Below the pieces are notes generated by a model, which did no database searches, was not told the DNA's origin, and saw only the letters and a list, made by a program, of their open reading frames with translations. From Pseudomonas wuhanensis (lineage in GTDB: Bacteria; Pseudomonadota; Gammaproteobacteria; Pseudomonadales; Pseudomonadaceae), in the NCBI RefSeq assembly GCF_030687395.1, contig NZ_CP117430.1, positions 372,001-436,000 of the forward strand: 64,000 nucleotides of DNA, read 5' to 3'. Numbering within the stretch: position 1 is the stretch's first letter; every line of letters begins with the position of its first letter. This document shows positions 17,379-27,031 of the stretch, in pieces. The translations under genes and the position numbers were made by a program.

Positions 17379-18743
17379 TTAAAGTTGTTGCGCCAACACC
17401 TCAACCTGCTCCTGCCGCTCCCCCTGACTCAACTTCGAATTCGGATTAAGCGACGACCACTGCGGATGCGCCCGCGCCTTGTTCAGCGCTTCCGGCAGTT
17501 TGCCTTCGCGCCAGGTTTTGTCTTGCGGCGTGGCGACCTGAATGCTGTCCATCGCCGCGTGCCCACGGGAATTCAGGGCCTGCAGCAGTTGCCGCTGGCG
17601 CAAGGCCAACAGTCGTAGCACGCCGTCGTCGACGGTCAGTTCGCGCTGCCCTTTGATCTTGCCCAGCAGCCGGCTGCCGTAGCTGCGGGCAGTTTGCAGG
17701 GCGCCGCCGGCAATCGCTCCGGCCAGTGCTGCGGCGCCGAGGGTCAGGCCACCCACCAGCAAATCGACACCGGCTCCGGCCGCCGCGCCAGCCGCGATAC
17801 CGCCGCCGACCCGCACACCGAGCTGTTTCAAAGTTTCCGGGTTGAACAGGTCATCGCCCCAGCGGCCATCAAGTAGCGGCAGTTCACTGGCCGCCGCGTC
17901 TTGTGGGCGGAAGGCATAGAGCTTGAGCAAGGCCTCGACGCAGCGTTGTTCACGCTGACGCACAGCTTTGCGCAGTTCGCTGATCGCTTGCTGTTCCTGC
18001 GCCGCCTCGCTGACCACACTGCGGCGGCAGGCGGCGCAATCGATCAATAAATCGGCAATCAGCCGCGCTGCACTTTGCTGACGGGCCAGGCGTTGGGCCT
18101 GCTGGTCGGCGATCAAGCGCTCCAGCTGTTCGCGGGAGTTTTCCAGCAGCAGCGCGAGGCTTTCATAGAGTCGACGCTCGCCATCCTCCGGCGGGGCGAC
18201 GCTGTCGAAACGCACCAATGCATGCAAGCCCAATCGCGCCAGGGCTTCACGCCAATCCGGTTCGCGATGCTGGGCGCTGCTGACAAAATTCAGCACCGGC
18301 AGCAGCGGCTTTCCGCAACTGGCCAACACTTCCAGTTCGTCGCGGTACTTGGCCAGCACCGGCTCCCGGGCGTCGATCACATAGAGGCCGGCGTCCGAGG
18401 CGAGCAGTTGCCGCAGCACCTTGGCTTCCTGTTCGAAGCGCTGCCGGGCTTCGCTACCCTCCAGAAAACGCGCCAATCGTGCCGGGCCGTCGAGGCGTTC
18501 GCCGGGTCGCTCCAGGCGCTCAAGGTAGTCGAGCAGGGCGATGGCATCTTCCAGGCCTGGAGTGTCGAAGAGATCAAGCAACGGCTCGCCGTCTACCGAC
18601 AATCGCGCGCCTTCGACGTGGCGAGTGGTGCTGGGGCGATGGGACACTTCGCCGAAGCCGACATCTCGCGTCAGCGTTCTCAGCAACGAGGTTTTACCGA
18701 CGTTGGTGTGGCCGACCACAGCGAGTTTCAGGGGATTAATCAT
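17379..18743 (-). CDS. GTPase with DUF3482 C-terminal domain
   Basis: A 454-residue protein with an Era/YfjP-like GTPase domain at the N terminus: P-loop GHTNVGKTS at about residues 11-19, switch II DTPGLED, and a long C-terminal DUF3482 region with charged helices and a glycine/alanine-rich segment (GGGIAAGAAAGAGVDLLVGG, about 310-345) that could insert in a membrane. Role unknown. Its start overlaps the end of the upstream DUF2868 gene by 8 bp. The two families occur together, which suggests a membrane-bound partner pair. Confidence 0.85.
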   Translation of the reverse strand: MINPLKLAVVGHTNVGKTSLLRTLTRDVGFGEVSHRPSTTRHVEGARLSVDGEPLLDLFDTPGLEDAIALLDYLERLERPGERLDGPARLARFLEGSEARQRFEQEAKVLRQLLASDAGLYVIDAREPVLAKYRDELEVLASCGKPLLPVLNFVSSAQHREPDWREALARLGLHALVRFDSVAPPEDGERRLYESLALLLENSREQLERLIADQQAQRLARQQSAARLIADLLIDCAACRRSVVSEAAQEQQAISELRKAVRQREQRCVEALLKLYAFRPQDAAASELPLLDGRWGDDLFNPETLKQLGVRVGGGIAAGAAAGAGVDLLVGGLTLGAAALAGAIAGGALQTARSYGSRLLGKIKGQRELTVDDGVLRLLALRQRQLLQALNSRGHAAMDSIQVATPQDKTWREGKLPEALNKARAHPQWSSLNPNSKLSQGERQEQVEVLAQQL

Positions 18744-20115
18744 GACCCGTCTCCAGCCAGTTCAATGGCGCGCAATCGGCGAATGGCAGGTCCAGTTGCT
18801 GTAGCGCAACATGCCAGTCGCCCAGGCGTTCGGCATCCAGCGCTTCGCCGGGCGGCGCTTGCAGCAACCACACACGGGTGGCGGTAGCGCTGCGAGCCAG
18901 TTCGGCAATCAGCGCCAGGCTGCCACGGTCCGGCGAACGCCGTGGGTCACAGGCGATGGCCAGACGAGCCGGGGGAAAACGACTCAGCTGTTCGAGCAGT
19001 TTGTGCCGGGATTCTCGGCTGTCGAGGACGCCGGCGTTGTTGACGTTTTTCGGCAACTGCGGCGGCCACGGGCGTTGGTCGTCCAGCTCGATGGCCACCA
19101 GCAGCGCGCCATCGCTTTGCAGATCGCTGGCAGTGTTTTCAACCCGATGAAGTTGCGCAGGCGCGGCATCGCTGATGCCCAGGCGTTCGCTGGTGGGCAT
19201 CAGCCGTTCGCGCAGTTGGGCGTAGCCGGGCAGGTTCAAATCCAGACGCAGGGCTGCTTGACCGGTTTTCCAGCGCCACAGGCAGAACAATGCAAGCAGC
19301 AAGCGCGGCAAAACGCCGTACACCAGCAGCACCCCAACCAGCCACGCCGCCCAGGCCTGGCGAGCGCTTTCGATGTTCAGCGCGGCGTCGCCACTGGCGC
19401 GAATCATCTCCACGCTCGGCACACTGAAGCCGAGCAAGGCCGGCAGGGCGCCGAGGGCTTGGGTCATGGCGACGAAGGTGTCGCCGCCGAGAATGGTGGT
19501 CTCCCAGACGAAACCGTAGCGCCGGGTCGCCATCAGCGTCAGCACCATCACCAAGGCACTGAGCATCGCCAGCAACCACAATCCGTTGACCAGCACACCC
19601 AGCGCCCAACGATTGAGTTTCTGCCGTTGCAGCAACAGCAGCAGTGCCGGCGCCAGTTGCGCGGCGTTGGCATCGCGGGCGAGTTTTTCACTGAGCCACA
19701 ACCACAAGCGTCCGAGGGCGGCGCCCTGTTCGCCGGCGAACACCAGGCCCAGGGCCCAGCTCAATAGCAGAATCAGGTTCAGCCCCAGCAGGCTGCCCAA
19801 GGCCCAGAACACATTGACCGGGGACTGGCCGTCGCCCAGCGCGGCAAACGCCAGGCCGGCGCCACTGATCACGGCCAGCACGGCGAGCACGATCAACGCC
19901 AGTCGTGCGCCTTGCAGCCAGTGTTTGAGGGCGCGGGTCTGCCCGTCGCGCTCGGCCAGCCACCGGGCGCGGCATTGAATGCGCGTCGGCAGGTCGCCGC
20001 CGGCGCTGCGGGCGATTCGGTTGGCTTCCAGATCATCCAAGGGGCCTGCGTGTTCTTCACGCAGGCGTATGGTTTCGCTCAGCCAGAGGCTTTGCAGTGG
20101 AGTCAGTTCAGTCAC
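18736..20115 (-). CDS. DUF2868 membrane protein, partner of the DUF3482 GTPase
   Basis: A 459-residue protein with an N-terminal soluble segment (about 1-65), several membrane helices (about 68-95, 100-125, 175-200, 265-290) and a C-terminal soluble domain ending in an alpha/beta-like stretch (RLAIACDPRRSPDRGSLALIAELAR). No catalytic motif is evident. It is the first gene of a two-gene operon with the GTPase, divergent from folA with 85 bp between. Function unknown; stress-related membrane sensing is possible but not shown by the sequence. Confidence 0.82.
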   Translation of the reverse strand: MTELTPLQSLWLSETIRLREEHAGPLDDLEANRIARSAGGDLPTRIQCRARWLAERDGQTRALKHWLQGARLALIVLAVLAVISGAGLAFAALGDGQSPVNVFWALGSLLGLNLILLLSWALGLVFAGEQGAALGRLWLWLSEKLARDANAAQLAPALLLLLQRQKLNRWALGVLVNGLWLLAMLSALVMVLTLMATRRYGFVWETTILGGDTFVAMTQALGALPALLGFSVPSVEMIRASGDAALNIESARQAWAAWLVGVLLVYGVLPRLLLALFCLWRWKTGQAALRLDLNLPGYAQLRERLMPTSERLGISDAAPAQLHRVENTASDLQSDGALLVAIELDDQRPWPPQLPKNVNNAGVLDSRESRHKLLEQLSRFPPARLAIACDPRRSPDRGSLALIAELARSATATRVWLLQAPPGEALDAERLGDWHVALQQLDLPFADCAPLNWLETGHD

Positions 20116-20200
20116 GCGGCATCCCGTCGCTTAATTGAGCGGTGAGCATAACCGCTGTGACGCTTATCGGGGTAAGGGAGGCTCTGGTATCCTCGCCGAC

Positions 20201-20713
20201 ATGACTAAATCACTCCCTCTCAGCCTGATCGCAGCCCTCGGTGAAAACCGCGTGATCGGCGTCGACAACAGCATGCCCTGGCACTTGCCGGGGGACTTCA
20301 AATACTTCAAGGCCACCACCCTCGGCAAGCCGATCATCATGGGTCGCAAGACCTGGGATTCTCTCGGTCGTCCGCTGCCGGGCCGGCTGAACATCGTGGT
20401 CAGCCGTCAGGCGGATCTGCAGCTGGAAGGTGCGGAGGTTTATCCGTCGCTGGAGGCCGCGGTGGTTCGCGCTCAGCAATGGGCGAACGAGCAGGGCGTC
20501 GATGAGGTGATGTTGATTGGCGGGGCGCAGTTGTATGCGCAGGGGTTGGCGCAGGCTGATCGGTTGTATCTGACGCGCGTAGCGCTGAGCCCCGAAGGGG
20601 ATGCGTGGTTTCCGGAGTTTGATTTGAATCAGTGGAAACTGGTGTCGAATGTTCCGAATCCGGCGGAGGGTGACAAGCCTGCCTACAACTTCGAAGTCTG
20701 GGAAAAAGCCTAA
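20201..20713 (+). CDS. folA: Dihydrofolate reductase FolA
   Basis: Reduces dihydrofolate to tetrahydrofolate with NADPH; target of trimethoprim. The 170-residue protein shows LSLIAALGENRVIGVDNSMPWHLP (the substrate loop), the active-site acid in LPGDFKYFK, NADPH-binding GRKTWDSLGRPLPGR, and IGGAQLYAQ. The ATG at 20201 is chosen since the conserved strand starts six residues later; the upstream ATG at 20135 overlaps the DUF2868 promoter. It completes a dTMP cycle with ThyA from the same window. Confidence 0.95.
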   Translation: MTKSLPLSLIAALGENRVIGVDNSMPWHLPGDFKYFKATTLGKPIIMGRKTWDSLGRPLPGRLNIVVSRQADLQLEGAEVYPSLEAAVVRAQQWANEQGVDEVMLIGGAQLYAQGLAQADRLYLTRVALSPEGDAWFPEFDLNQWKLVSNVPNPAEGDKPAYNFEVWEKA

Positions 20714-20716
20714 AAG

Positions 20717-20807
20717 CATCGCGGGCAAGCCCGCTCCCACAGTAATCAAGGTGGAACACACATTGTGTAAGCACCAAAAAACCTGTGGGAGCGGGCTTGC
20801 CCGCGAA
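20717..20807. repeat. REPIN (two inverted REP palindromes)
   Basis: Standard inverted REP pair that starts only 3 bp after the folA stop codon and ends 26 bp before the convergent cystine-carrier gene. Confidence 0.92.
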
Positions 20808-20832
20808 GAGGCCCGCTCAGACGATGAAAATC

Positions 20833-22224
20833 TTAAACGTGAGCCAACGCCCCATGCTCATCCGCATCCAGCAGATCTTTATCGGTCTGCTGCATCATCT
20901 GGCTGGTAATCGCACCCGCCGTGATCGAACCACTCACGTTCAACGCCGTACGACCCATATCAATCAGCGGCTCAACCGAAATCAGCAACGCCACCAGTGA
21001 CACCGGCAAACCCATGGCCGGCAGCACGATCAACGCGGCGAAGGTCGCGCCGCCACCGACCCCGGCCACGCCGGCCGAACTCAGCGTCACAATCGCCACC
21101 AACGTCGCGATCCACAGTGGGTCCAGCGGGTTGATGCCCACAGTCGGCGCGACCATCACCGCCAACATTGCCGGGTACAGACCGGCACAGCCGTTCTGGC
21201 CAATGGTCGCGCCGAACGAGGCGGCGAAACTGGCGATGGACTGTGGAATACCCAAACGGCTGGTCTGGGCTTCGATGCTCAGCGGAATGGTGGCGGCGCT
21301 GGAGCGGCTGGTGAAAGCAAACGTCAGCACCGGCCAGATCTTGCGGAAGAAGCGCAGCGGGTTGATTCCAGCCGCCGACACCAGCAGGCCATGGACTACA
21401 AACATCAAGCCCAGGCCGATATAGGACACCACCACGAAACTGCCGAGCTTGATGATGTCTTGCAGGTTGGAGCCGGCGACCACTTTGGTCATCAGCGCCA
21501 ATACGCCGTACGGGGTCAGCTTCATCACCAGACGTACCAGACGCATCACCCAGGCTTGCAGGGTGTCGATGGCGTTGATCACTTTCTGACCTTTCTCGAC
21601 ATCATCCTTGAGCAGTTGCAGCGCTGCGACCCCAAGGAATGCAGCAAAAATAACCACGCTGATGATCGAAGTCGGCTTGACGCGAGCGAGGTCGGCGAAC
21701 GGGTTCTGCGGGATGAACGACAGCAGCAGTTGCGGCACATTCAGGTCAGCGACCTTGCCCGCGTAGTCGCTCTGAATGGTTTGCAGGCGAGCCATTTCCT
21801 GGGTGCCGGCGACCAGGCCTTCGGCGGTAAGGTCGAACAGGTTGGTCAGACCGATGCCAATCAGCGCCGCGATAGCGGTGGTGAACAGCAGCGTGCCGAT
21901 GGTCAGGAAGCTGATCTTGCCCAGCGACGAAGCGTTGTGCAGGCGCGCCACGGCGCTGAGGATCGAGGCGAACACCAGCGGGATCACGATCATTTGCAGC
22001 AACTGCACGTAACCGTTGCCCACCAGATCGAACCAACTGATCGAGGCTTTCAGTACCGGGTTGCCCGCACCATAGATCGTGTGCAGAGCGACACCAAAGA
22101 TCACGCCCAGGACCAGCGCCAGCAGAACCTTTTTGGCCAGGCTCCAGGTGGTGTGACGGGTTTGCGCCAGGCCAAAGAGCAAGGCGAGGAACACCAGCAG
22201 ATTGAGGATCAGCGGCAGATTCAT
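20833..22224 (-). CDS. tcyP: L-cystine:cation symporter, TcyP/YdjN type
   Basis: A 463-residue member of the dicarboxylate/amino acid:cation symporter (DAACS) family. About eight helices and two re-entrant loops are seen; the serine-rich loop reads [16 protein letters not shown] and the second loop [20 protein letters not shown]. The overall layout, starting [21 protein letters not shown], is that of TcyP/YdjN cystine carriers, distinct from GltP/DctA. It stands alone, divergent from pchP; an inverted repeat upstream may be its operator. Cystine specificity is by family likeness. Confidence 0.85.
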   Translation of the reverse strand: MNLPLILNLLVFLALLFGLAQTRHTTWSLAKKVLLALVLGVIFGVALHTIYGAGNPVLKASISWFDLVGNGYVQLLQMIVIPLVFASILSAVARLHNASSLGKISFLTIGTLLFTTAIAALIGIGLTNLFDLTAEGLVAGTQEMARLQTIQSDYAGKVADLNVPQLLLSFIPQNPFADLARVKPTSIISVVIFAAFLGVAALQLLKDDVEKGQKVINAIDTLQAWVMRLVRLVMKLTPYGVLALMTKVVAGSNLQDIIKLGSFVVVSYIGLGLMFVVHGLLVSAAGINPLRFFRKIWPVLTFAFTSRSSAATIPLSIEAQTSRLGIPQSIASFAASFGATIGQNGCAGLYPAMLAVMVAPTVGINPLDPLWIATLVAIVTLSSAGVAGVGGGATFAALIVLPAMGLPVSLVALLISVEPLIDMGRTALNVSGSITAGAITSQMMQQTDKDLLDADEHGALAHV

Positions 22225-22289
22225 AAAAGCTCCAATAACTTTGTGCCAGCTGCATTCCGGGGCAGCTGCGAACCGGCAAGCCTAACAGC

Positions 22290-22314
22290 TTGATATGTAA
22301 TGATTTAATATCAA
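22290..22314. promoter_or_regulatory. Inverted repeat upstream of tcyP, possible LysR-type operator
   Basis: ttgatat and atatcaa form perfect 7-bp arms around 11 bp, an interval seen in LysR-type binding sites (T-N11-A). It lies 66 bp upstream of the cystine-carrier start and 150 bp upstream of pchP. CysB would be a sensible regulator of a cystine carrier, but that link is a guess. Confidence 0.4.
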
Positions 22315-22463
22315 AAACAACGATTAACTGTCGTTTTTGGAATAAGCCGCTGACGCTGTGGGGAATGCCGCTGACGGAATCAGGATGCAAGCGGTCGCGG
22401 GCAGGCGGGGACTGTCATACAGATTTGTTAGCGTCGATATCTTTGAATCAGGGAGAAACGCAG

Positions 22464-23519
22464 ATGAAGTTCGCACCGAAAATGCTGGCTGCCGTACTCT
22501 GCTTGGGCCTTGCCGGCCAAGCGTTCGCTACTGACCTGAAACACTGGCCAGCCGATCAGGCCAAGGCGCTGGACGCGATGATCGCGGCCAATGCCAACAA
22601 GGGTAACTTCGCGGTGTTCGACATGGACAACACCAGTTACCGCTACGACCTTGAAGAGTCCTTGTTGCCGTTCATGGAAAACAAGGGCCTGATCACCCGC
22701 GAGAGCCTCGATCCCTCCCTGAAACTGATCCCGTTCAAGGACACGGCCGACCATAAGGAAAGCCTGTTCAGCTATTACTATCGCCTCTGCGAAATCGACG
22801 ACATGGTTTGCTATCCATGGGTCGCCCAAGTGTTTTCCGGCTTCACGCTTCAGGAGCTCAAGGGCAACGTCGATGAGTTGATGGCGTCTGGCAAACCGGT
22901 GCCGAGCACTTATTACGAAGGCGACGTGGTCAAGACCATCGACGTCAACCCGCCGAAAATCTTCACCGGTCAGAAAGAGCTCTACAACAAGCTGATGGAG
23001 AACGGCATCGAGGTCTATGTGATGACCGCCGCCTCCGAAGAACTGGTGCGCATGGTCGCCTCCGATCCGAAGTACGGCTACAACGTCAAACCGCAGAACG
23101 TGATCGGCGTGAGCCTGCTGCTCAAGGACCGCAAGACCGGCGAGTTGACCACGGCACGCAAGCAAGTCACCGCGGGCAAGTATGACGAGAAGGCCAACCT
23201 GGGCCTCGAACTGACCCCGTACCTGTGGACCCCGGCCACCTGGATGGCGGGTAAACAGTCGGCGATCCTGACGTACATCGATGAATGGAAAAAACCGGTC
23301 CTGGTGGGCGGCGATACCCCGACCAGCGATGGCTACATGCTGTTCCACAGCGTCGACGTGTCCAAGGGCGGCATCCATTTGTGGGTTAACCGCAAAGACA
23401 AGTACATGACCCAGATTAACGGCATGATGGCCAAGAACGCAGCAGCCCAGGCGAAAGAAGGCTTGGCGGTGACGGCGGATAAGAACTGGGTGATCGTGAA
23501 GCCTGAAGAGATTCAGTAA
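22464..23519 (+). CDS. pchP: Phosphorylcholine phosphatase PchP (periplasmic HAD)
   Basis: Releases choline from phosphorylcholine in the periplasm, feeding choline and glycine betaine metabolism after phospholipase C action on host or plant lipids. The 351-residue precursor has a signal peptide (MKFAPKMLAAVLCLGLAGQA, then FATDLKHW) and HAD motif I FDMDNTSYRYD with both Asp residues and the Thr, followed by ESLLPF. The later LVGGDTPTSDGYMLF carries the acidic motif. The ATG at 22464 follows gggaga and yields the signal peptide. In P. aeruginosa pchP is under GbdR control; I do not see an unambiguous site here. Confidence 0.9.
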   Translation: MKFAPKMLAAVLCLGLAGQAFATDLKHWPADQAKALDAMIAANANKGNFAVFDMDNTSYRYDLEESLLPFMENKGLITRESLDPSLKLIPFKDTADHKESLFSYYYRLCEIDDMVCYPWVAQVFSGFTLQELKGNVDELMASGKPVPSTYYEGDVVKTIDVNPPKIFTGQKELYNKLMENGIEVYVMTAASEELVRMVASDPKYGYNVKPQNVIGVSLLLKDRKTGELTTARKQVTAGKYDEKANLGLELTPYLWTPATWMAGKQSAILTYIDEWKKPVLVGGDTPTSDGYMLFHSVDVSKGGIHLWVNRKDKYMTQINGMMAKNAAAQAKEGLAVTADKNWVIVKPEEIQ

Positions 23520-23533
23520 GACCGAGTCGCGCC

Positions 23534-23693
23534 CATCGCGGGCAAGCCTCGCTCCCACAGGGTCTGAGGTGATACATAGATTGTATGAGCACCGAAGATC
23601 CCCTGTGGGAGCGGGCTTGCCCGCGATGGGGCCATGACATTCACCATTAATGTTGAATGACACACCGCTTTCGCGAGCAGGCTCGCTCCCACA
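23534..23693. repeat. Cluster of three REP units
   Basis: An inverted REP pair (23534-23626) followed by a third, diverged unit (tcgcgagcaggctcgctccc, 23671-23691). In the pair only the left arm has an extra T (aagcctcgctccc), so it no longer mirrors its partner. The third unit has paired changes in its own stem (gagc/gctc in place of gggc/gccc), so its hairpin is kept. Confidence 0.9.
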
Positions 23694-23706
23694 TTTAACC
23701 GTGTTC

Positions 23707-23730
23707 AAAAAAAATGCCCCGCACTTGGCG
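23707..23730. terminator. Left half of a bidirectional terminator split by the IS
   Basis: The A-run and left stem (aatgccccgc) of an intrinsic terminator. The right stem and T-run (gcggggcattttt) lie at 25160-25172, beyond the insertion sequence. Rejoined without the IS and one target copy, they form a 9-bp GC-rich stem extended by A-T pairs, with loop acttg, suited to end both pchP and ilvD transcripts. Confidence 0.85.
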
Positions 23731-23775
23731 TAATGCTGTTCACTTAAGCATTTGAGTCTCAGCTGGGCTTATCCG

Positions 23776-23809
23776 AAAATCCGATGCCAGATATCTGGCA
23801 TCGGATTTT
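23776..23809. promoter_or_regulatory. 34-bp perfect palindrome at the 5' end of the IS
   Basis: Arms aaaatccgatgccagat and its exact complement, 17 bp each with no spacer, followed by a T-run that leads straight into the transposase ATG at 23812. As RNA it would form a strong hairpin plus U-run, which would block transcripts entering from outside or hide the start codon. Confidence 0.85.
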
Positions 23810-23811
23810 TT

Positions 23812-25142
23812 ATGTCTGTTCAACAGGACCTGCTCGACCTCGGCGACCTTTTCAACTTCTGCGACCTGAGCACCTTCACCCAAAACATCCCCATAGAGTG
23901 GGTCGCGTCTGCGCTGGATCTTTCCAGTCAGGCCACCATTCGTCGACGTCGCCTGCCCGCTGACCAAGTGCTTTGGCTGGTGCTCGGCATGGCGCTGTTT
24001 CGTGATGAACCGGTTCACGAAGTGGCCAGACGTTTGAACATCTGCGCCCAAGGCCTGGCCTCTGACCACCTGTTGGCCCGTAGCGGTCTGACCGAAGCGC
24101 GTAAGCGGCTCGGCGCCGATCCCGTTGAGTGGCTGTTCCGCAAGACGGGAACCAATGGGGCGCGGAGCGCTATGACGGTGACGCCTGGCATGAACTGCAG
24201 GTGTTCGCAGTGGACGGAGCACTCTTGCGCACCCCGGATACGCCCGAGCTTCGGGACCACTTCGGGTCGGGAAACACCCCGAGCGACCGCCAGACTCCGT
24301 TTCCCATGCTGCGCCTGGTGGCGTTGATGAATGTACGTTCGCACGTGATCCTGGATGCGCAATTGAGCCCTTACCGACGCAGTGAAATGCGCTTGGCCGA
24401 CGAGTTCCTGCAGCAGATCCCCGATCACTCGGTGACGTTGTTCGACAAAGGATTCTGGGGGGCCGAACTGCTGTCGAGCCTGAGCAGTGCTGGTAGCAAC
24501 CGTCATTGGTTGATCCCGGCAAAAAAAGGAATGGTCTGCGAAGAAGTGACCCGCTACAGCCAGCACGATCGTTGGGTGCGCATGAAAGTCTCGCCGCAGG
24601 CCAGGAAGCGAAACCCGACCCTTCCAACGCATTGGGAGGCCCGCGAAGTCAGTTATGAAATTCAAGGCAAGCTAAAGACCGTCATGACGTCATTGCCGGC
24701 TAACGCCTACAACGCCAAGGCCGTGGCCAAGCTGTATCAGGAACGCTGGGAGATCGAATTGGGCTTCAGGGACATCAAGAGCTCGATGCAGCAGAACGCA
24801 GTGACCTTGCGTAGCAAAAAAGTCGACTTGGTCTATCAGGAGGTTTGGGGACTTTTGTTGGCTTATAACGTGATTCGTCGGGAAGCCAGCCAGGCGGCGG
24901 TGGCGTTTGGCCGAGCCCCCTCGGACATTCGTTTCAAACCGGCTTGCCAGTACATTGCCGTGCAACTGATAGTGATGGCAGCGGCCAACCCGATTTCAGC
25001 CACAGGCAGACGATTGGCAGAGTTAAGGGCAGGTATCGGAGGATTGTTTCTGGATCACCGTCCAAGACCTTCAAGGCCAAGGACGGTGAAAATATCAAAG
25101 ACCCGGTTTCCAGTAGACCGTAAGGCTGCTCCGCTTAAGTGA
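23812..25142 (+). pseudogene. IS4-family transposase, broken by a one-base frameshift
   Basis: The frame starting MSVQQDLLDLGDLF runs to WLFRKTG near 24150 and continues, one base back, as NQWGAERYDGDAW to the stop at 25142. Restoring one A in acgggaaccaatgg joins them. The catalytic DDE set is present in the second part: Asp in FAVDGALL, Asp in TLFDKGFW, Glu in the IS4 signature YQERWEIELGFRDIK (Y-R-E-K spacing intact). No slippery heptamer is seen at the break and IS4 elements normally have a single frame, so this is a mutation or a sequencing error rather than programmed shifting. Confidence 0.88.
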
Positions 25143-25189
25143 ACAGCATTACGCACTTGGCGGGGCATTTTTGTTTCTGCGACTGACGC

Positions 25190-27031
25190 TTACAACCCGT
25201 CGAGCATCGCCTTGTTACGTACCGCACCCTTGTCGGCGCTGGTGGCCAACAGGGCATACGCTTTCAGCGCAGTCGTCACTTTACGTGGACGCACTTCCAC
25301 CGGTTTCCAGCCTTTCTTGTCCTGCTCGGCACGGCGCGCTGCCATTTCTTCATCGCTGATCAACAGGTTGATCGAGCGATTCGGAATGTCGATCAGCACC
25401 TTGTCGCCATCCTGCACCAGACCGATCGCGCCGCCGGCAGCCGCTTCTGGCGAAGCGTGGCCGATGGACAGGCCCGAAGTACCGCCAGAGAAACGGCCGT
25501 CGGTGAGCAGGGCGCAGGCTTTGCCCAGGCCTTTGGATTTCAGGTAAGACGTCGGGTACAACATTTCCTGCATGCCCGGGCCGCCTTTCGGGCCTTCGTA
25601 ACGAATGATCACGATGTCGCCGGCCTTCACTTCGTCGGCGAGGATGCCGCGTACGGCGCTGTCCTGGCTTTCAAAGATCTTCGCGTTGCCTTCGAACACG
25701 TGGATCGATTCGTCGACGCCGGCGGTTTTCACCACGCAGCCATCCAGGGCGATGTTGCCGTACAGAACGGCCAGGCCACCTTCTTTCGAGTAAGCGTGTT
25801 CGACACTGCGGATGCAGCCGTTTTCACGGTCGTCATCCAGGGTTTCCCAGCGGGTCGACTGGCTGAACGCGGTTTGCGTCGGGATGCCCGCCGGGCCGGC
25901 CTTGAAGAAGTGGTGCACGGCTTCATCGGTGGTCTGGGTGATGTCCCACTTGGCGATGCCTTCAGCCAAGGACTTGCTGTGCACGGTCGGCAGATCGGTG
26001 TGCAACAGACCGCCACGGGCCAGGGAACCGAGGATGCTGAAGATCCCGCCGGCACGGTGCACGTCTTCCATGTGGTACTTCTGGATGTTCGGCGCGACCT
26101 TGCACAGTTGCGGTACATGGCGAGAAAGGCGGTCGATGTCGCGCAGGTCGAAATCGATCTCGGCTTCCTGGGCTGCGGCCAGCAAGTGCAGGATGGTGTT
26201 GGTGGAACCGCCCATGGCGATGTCCAGGGTCATGGCGTTTTCGAACGCCTTGAAGTTGGCGATGTTGCGCGGCAACACCGACTCATCGTTCTCGCCATAG
26301 TAACGTTTGCACAGCTCGACGATGGTGCGGCCAGCTTGCAGGAACAGTTGTTCGCGGTCGCTATGGGTGGCCAGGGTCGAACCGTTGCCCGGCAATGCCA
26401 GACCCAGGGCTTCAACGAGGCAGTTCATCGAGTTGGCGGTGAACATGCCGGAGCAGGAGCCGCACGTCGGGCAGGCGCTACGCTCATACTCCGCAACCTT
26501 CTCGTCAGAGGCGCTGGAGTCTGCGGCGATCACCATGGCGTCAACCAGGTCGAGACCGTGGCTGGCCAGTTTGGTCTTGCCGGCTTCCATCGGGCCGCCG
26601 GACACGAAGATCACCGGGATGTTCAGCCGCAAGGAGGCCATCAACATGCCAGGGGTGATCTTGTCGCAGTTGGAGATGCAGACGATGGCGTCGGCGCAGT
26701 GGGCGTTGACCATGTATTCGACGGAGTCGGCGATGATCTCGCGGCTCGGCAGCGAATAGAGCATGCCGTCGTGACCCATGGCGATGCCGTCATCCACAGC
26801 AATGGTGTTGAATTCTTTGGCGACGCCGCCGGCCCGTTCGATTTCGCGAGCGACCAGTTGCCCCAGATCCTTGAGGTGCACATGGCCCGGTACGAACTGG
26901 GTAAAGGAGTTGGCAATGGCGATGATCGGCTTCTTGAAGTCGTCATCTTTCATCCCCGTGGCGCGCCATAGTGCGCGAGCACCGGCCATGTTGCGGCCGT
27001 GGGTGGATGTTTTCGAGCGGTAATCAGGCAT
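25190..27031 (-). CDS. ilvD: Dihydroxy-acid dehydratase IlvD
   Basis: Third step of branched-chain amino acid synthesis: dehydrates 2,3-dihydroxy-isovalerate and its isoleucine counterpart. The 613-residue protein has the iron-sulfur cysteines in [10 protein letters not shown] and [18 protein letters not shown], plus [12 protein letters not shown] and the C-terminal [19 protein letters not shown]. The length matches the long (E. coli-type) [4Fe-4S] class. The neighbouring IS has destroyed its downstream terminator, so ilvD transcripts now run into the element antisense to the transposase. Confidence 0.96.
   Translation of the reverse strand: MPDYRSKTSTHGRNMAGARALWRATGMKDDDFKKPIIAIANSFTQFVPGHVHLKDLGQLVAREIERAGGVAKEFNTIAVDDGIAMGHDGMLYSLPSREIIADSVEYMVNAHCADAIVCISNCDKITPGMLMASLRLNIPVIFVSGGPMEAGKTKLASHGLDLVDAMVIAADSSASDEKVAEYERSACPTCGSCSGMFTANSMNCLVEALGLALPGNGSTLATHSDREQLFLQAGRTIVELCKRYYGENDESVLPRNIANFKAFENAMTLDIAMGGSTNTILHLLAAAQEAEIDFDLRDIDRLSRHVPQLCKVAPNIQKYHMEDVHRAGGIFSILGSLARGGLLHTDLPTVHSKSLAEGIAKWDITQTTDEAVHHFFKAGPAGIPTQTAFSQSTRWETLDDDRENGCIRSVEHAYSKEGGLAVLYGNIALDGCVVKTAGVDESIHVFEGNAKIFESQDSAVRGILADEVKAGDIVIIRYEGPKGGPGMQEMLYPTSYLKSKGLGKACALLTDGRFSGGTSGLSIGHASPEAAAGGAIGLVQDGDKVLIDIPNRSINLLISDEEMAARRAEQDKKGWKPVEVRPRKVTTALKAYALLATSADKGAVRNKAMLDGL

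Larger units (their letters stand above)
23731..25151 (+). mobile_element. IS4-family insertion sequence, 1421 bp
   Basis: Perfect 18-bp terminal inverted repeats (taatgctgttcacttaag at 23731-23748; its complement at 25134-25151) bound the element. An 11-bp direct repeat, cgcacttggcg, flanks it at 23720-23730 and 25152-25162, the target-duplication size of IS4 elements. One transposase gene, now frameshifted, fills it. Perfect terminal repeats and an exact target duplication point to a recent insertion. Confidence 0.96.

Noticed and set aside
22418..22440. Pho-box-like ctgtcat upstream of pchP
   Set aside because: The second half-site (atttgtt) matches the consensus at only three of seven positions, so I do not call a PhoB site.
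24140..24170. Programmed ribosomal frameshift in the IS transposase
   Set aside because: No slippery heptamer or following stem is seen at the junction, and IS4-family transposases are normally one frame. A simple one-base loss explains it.
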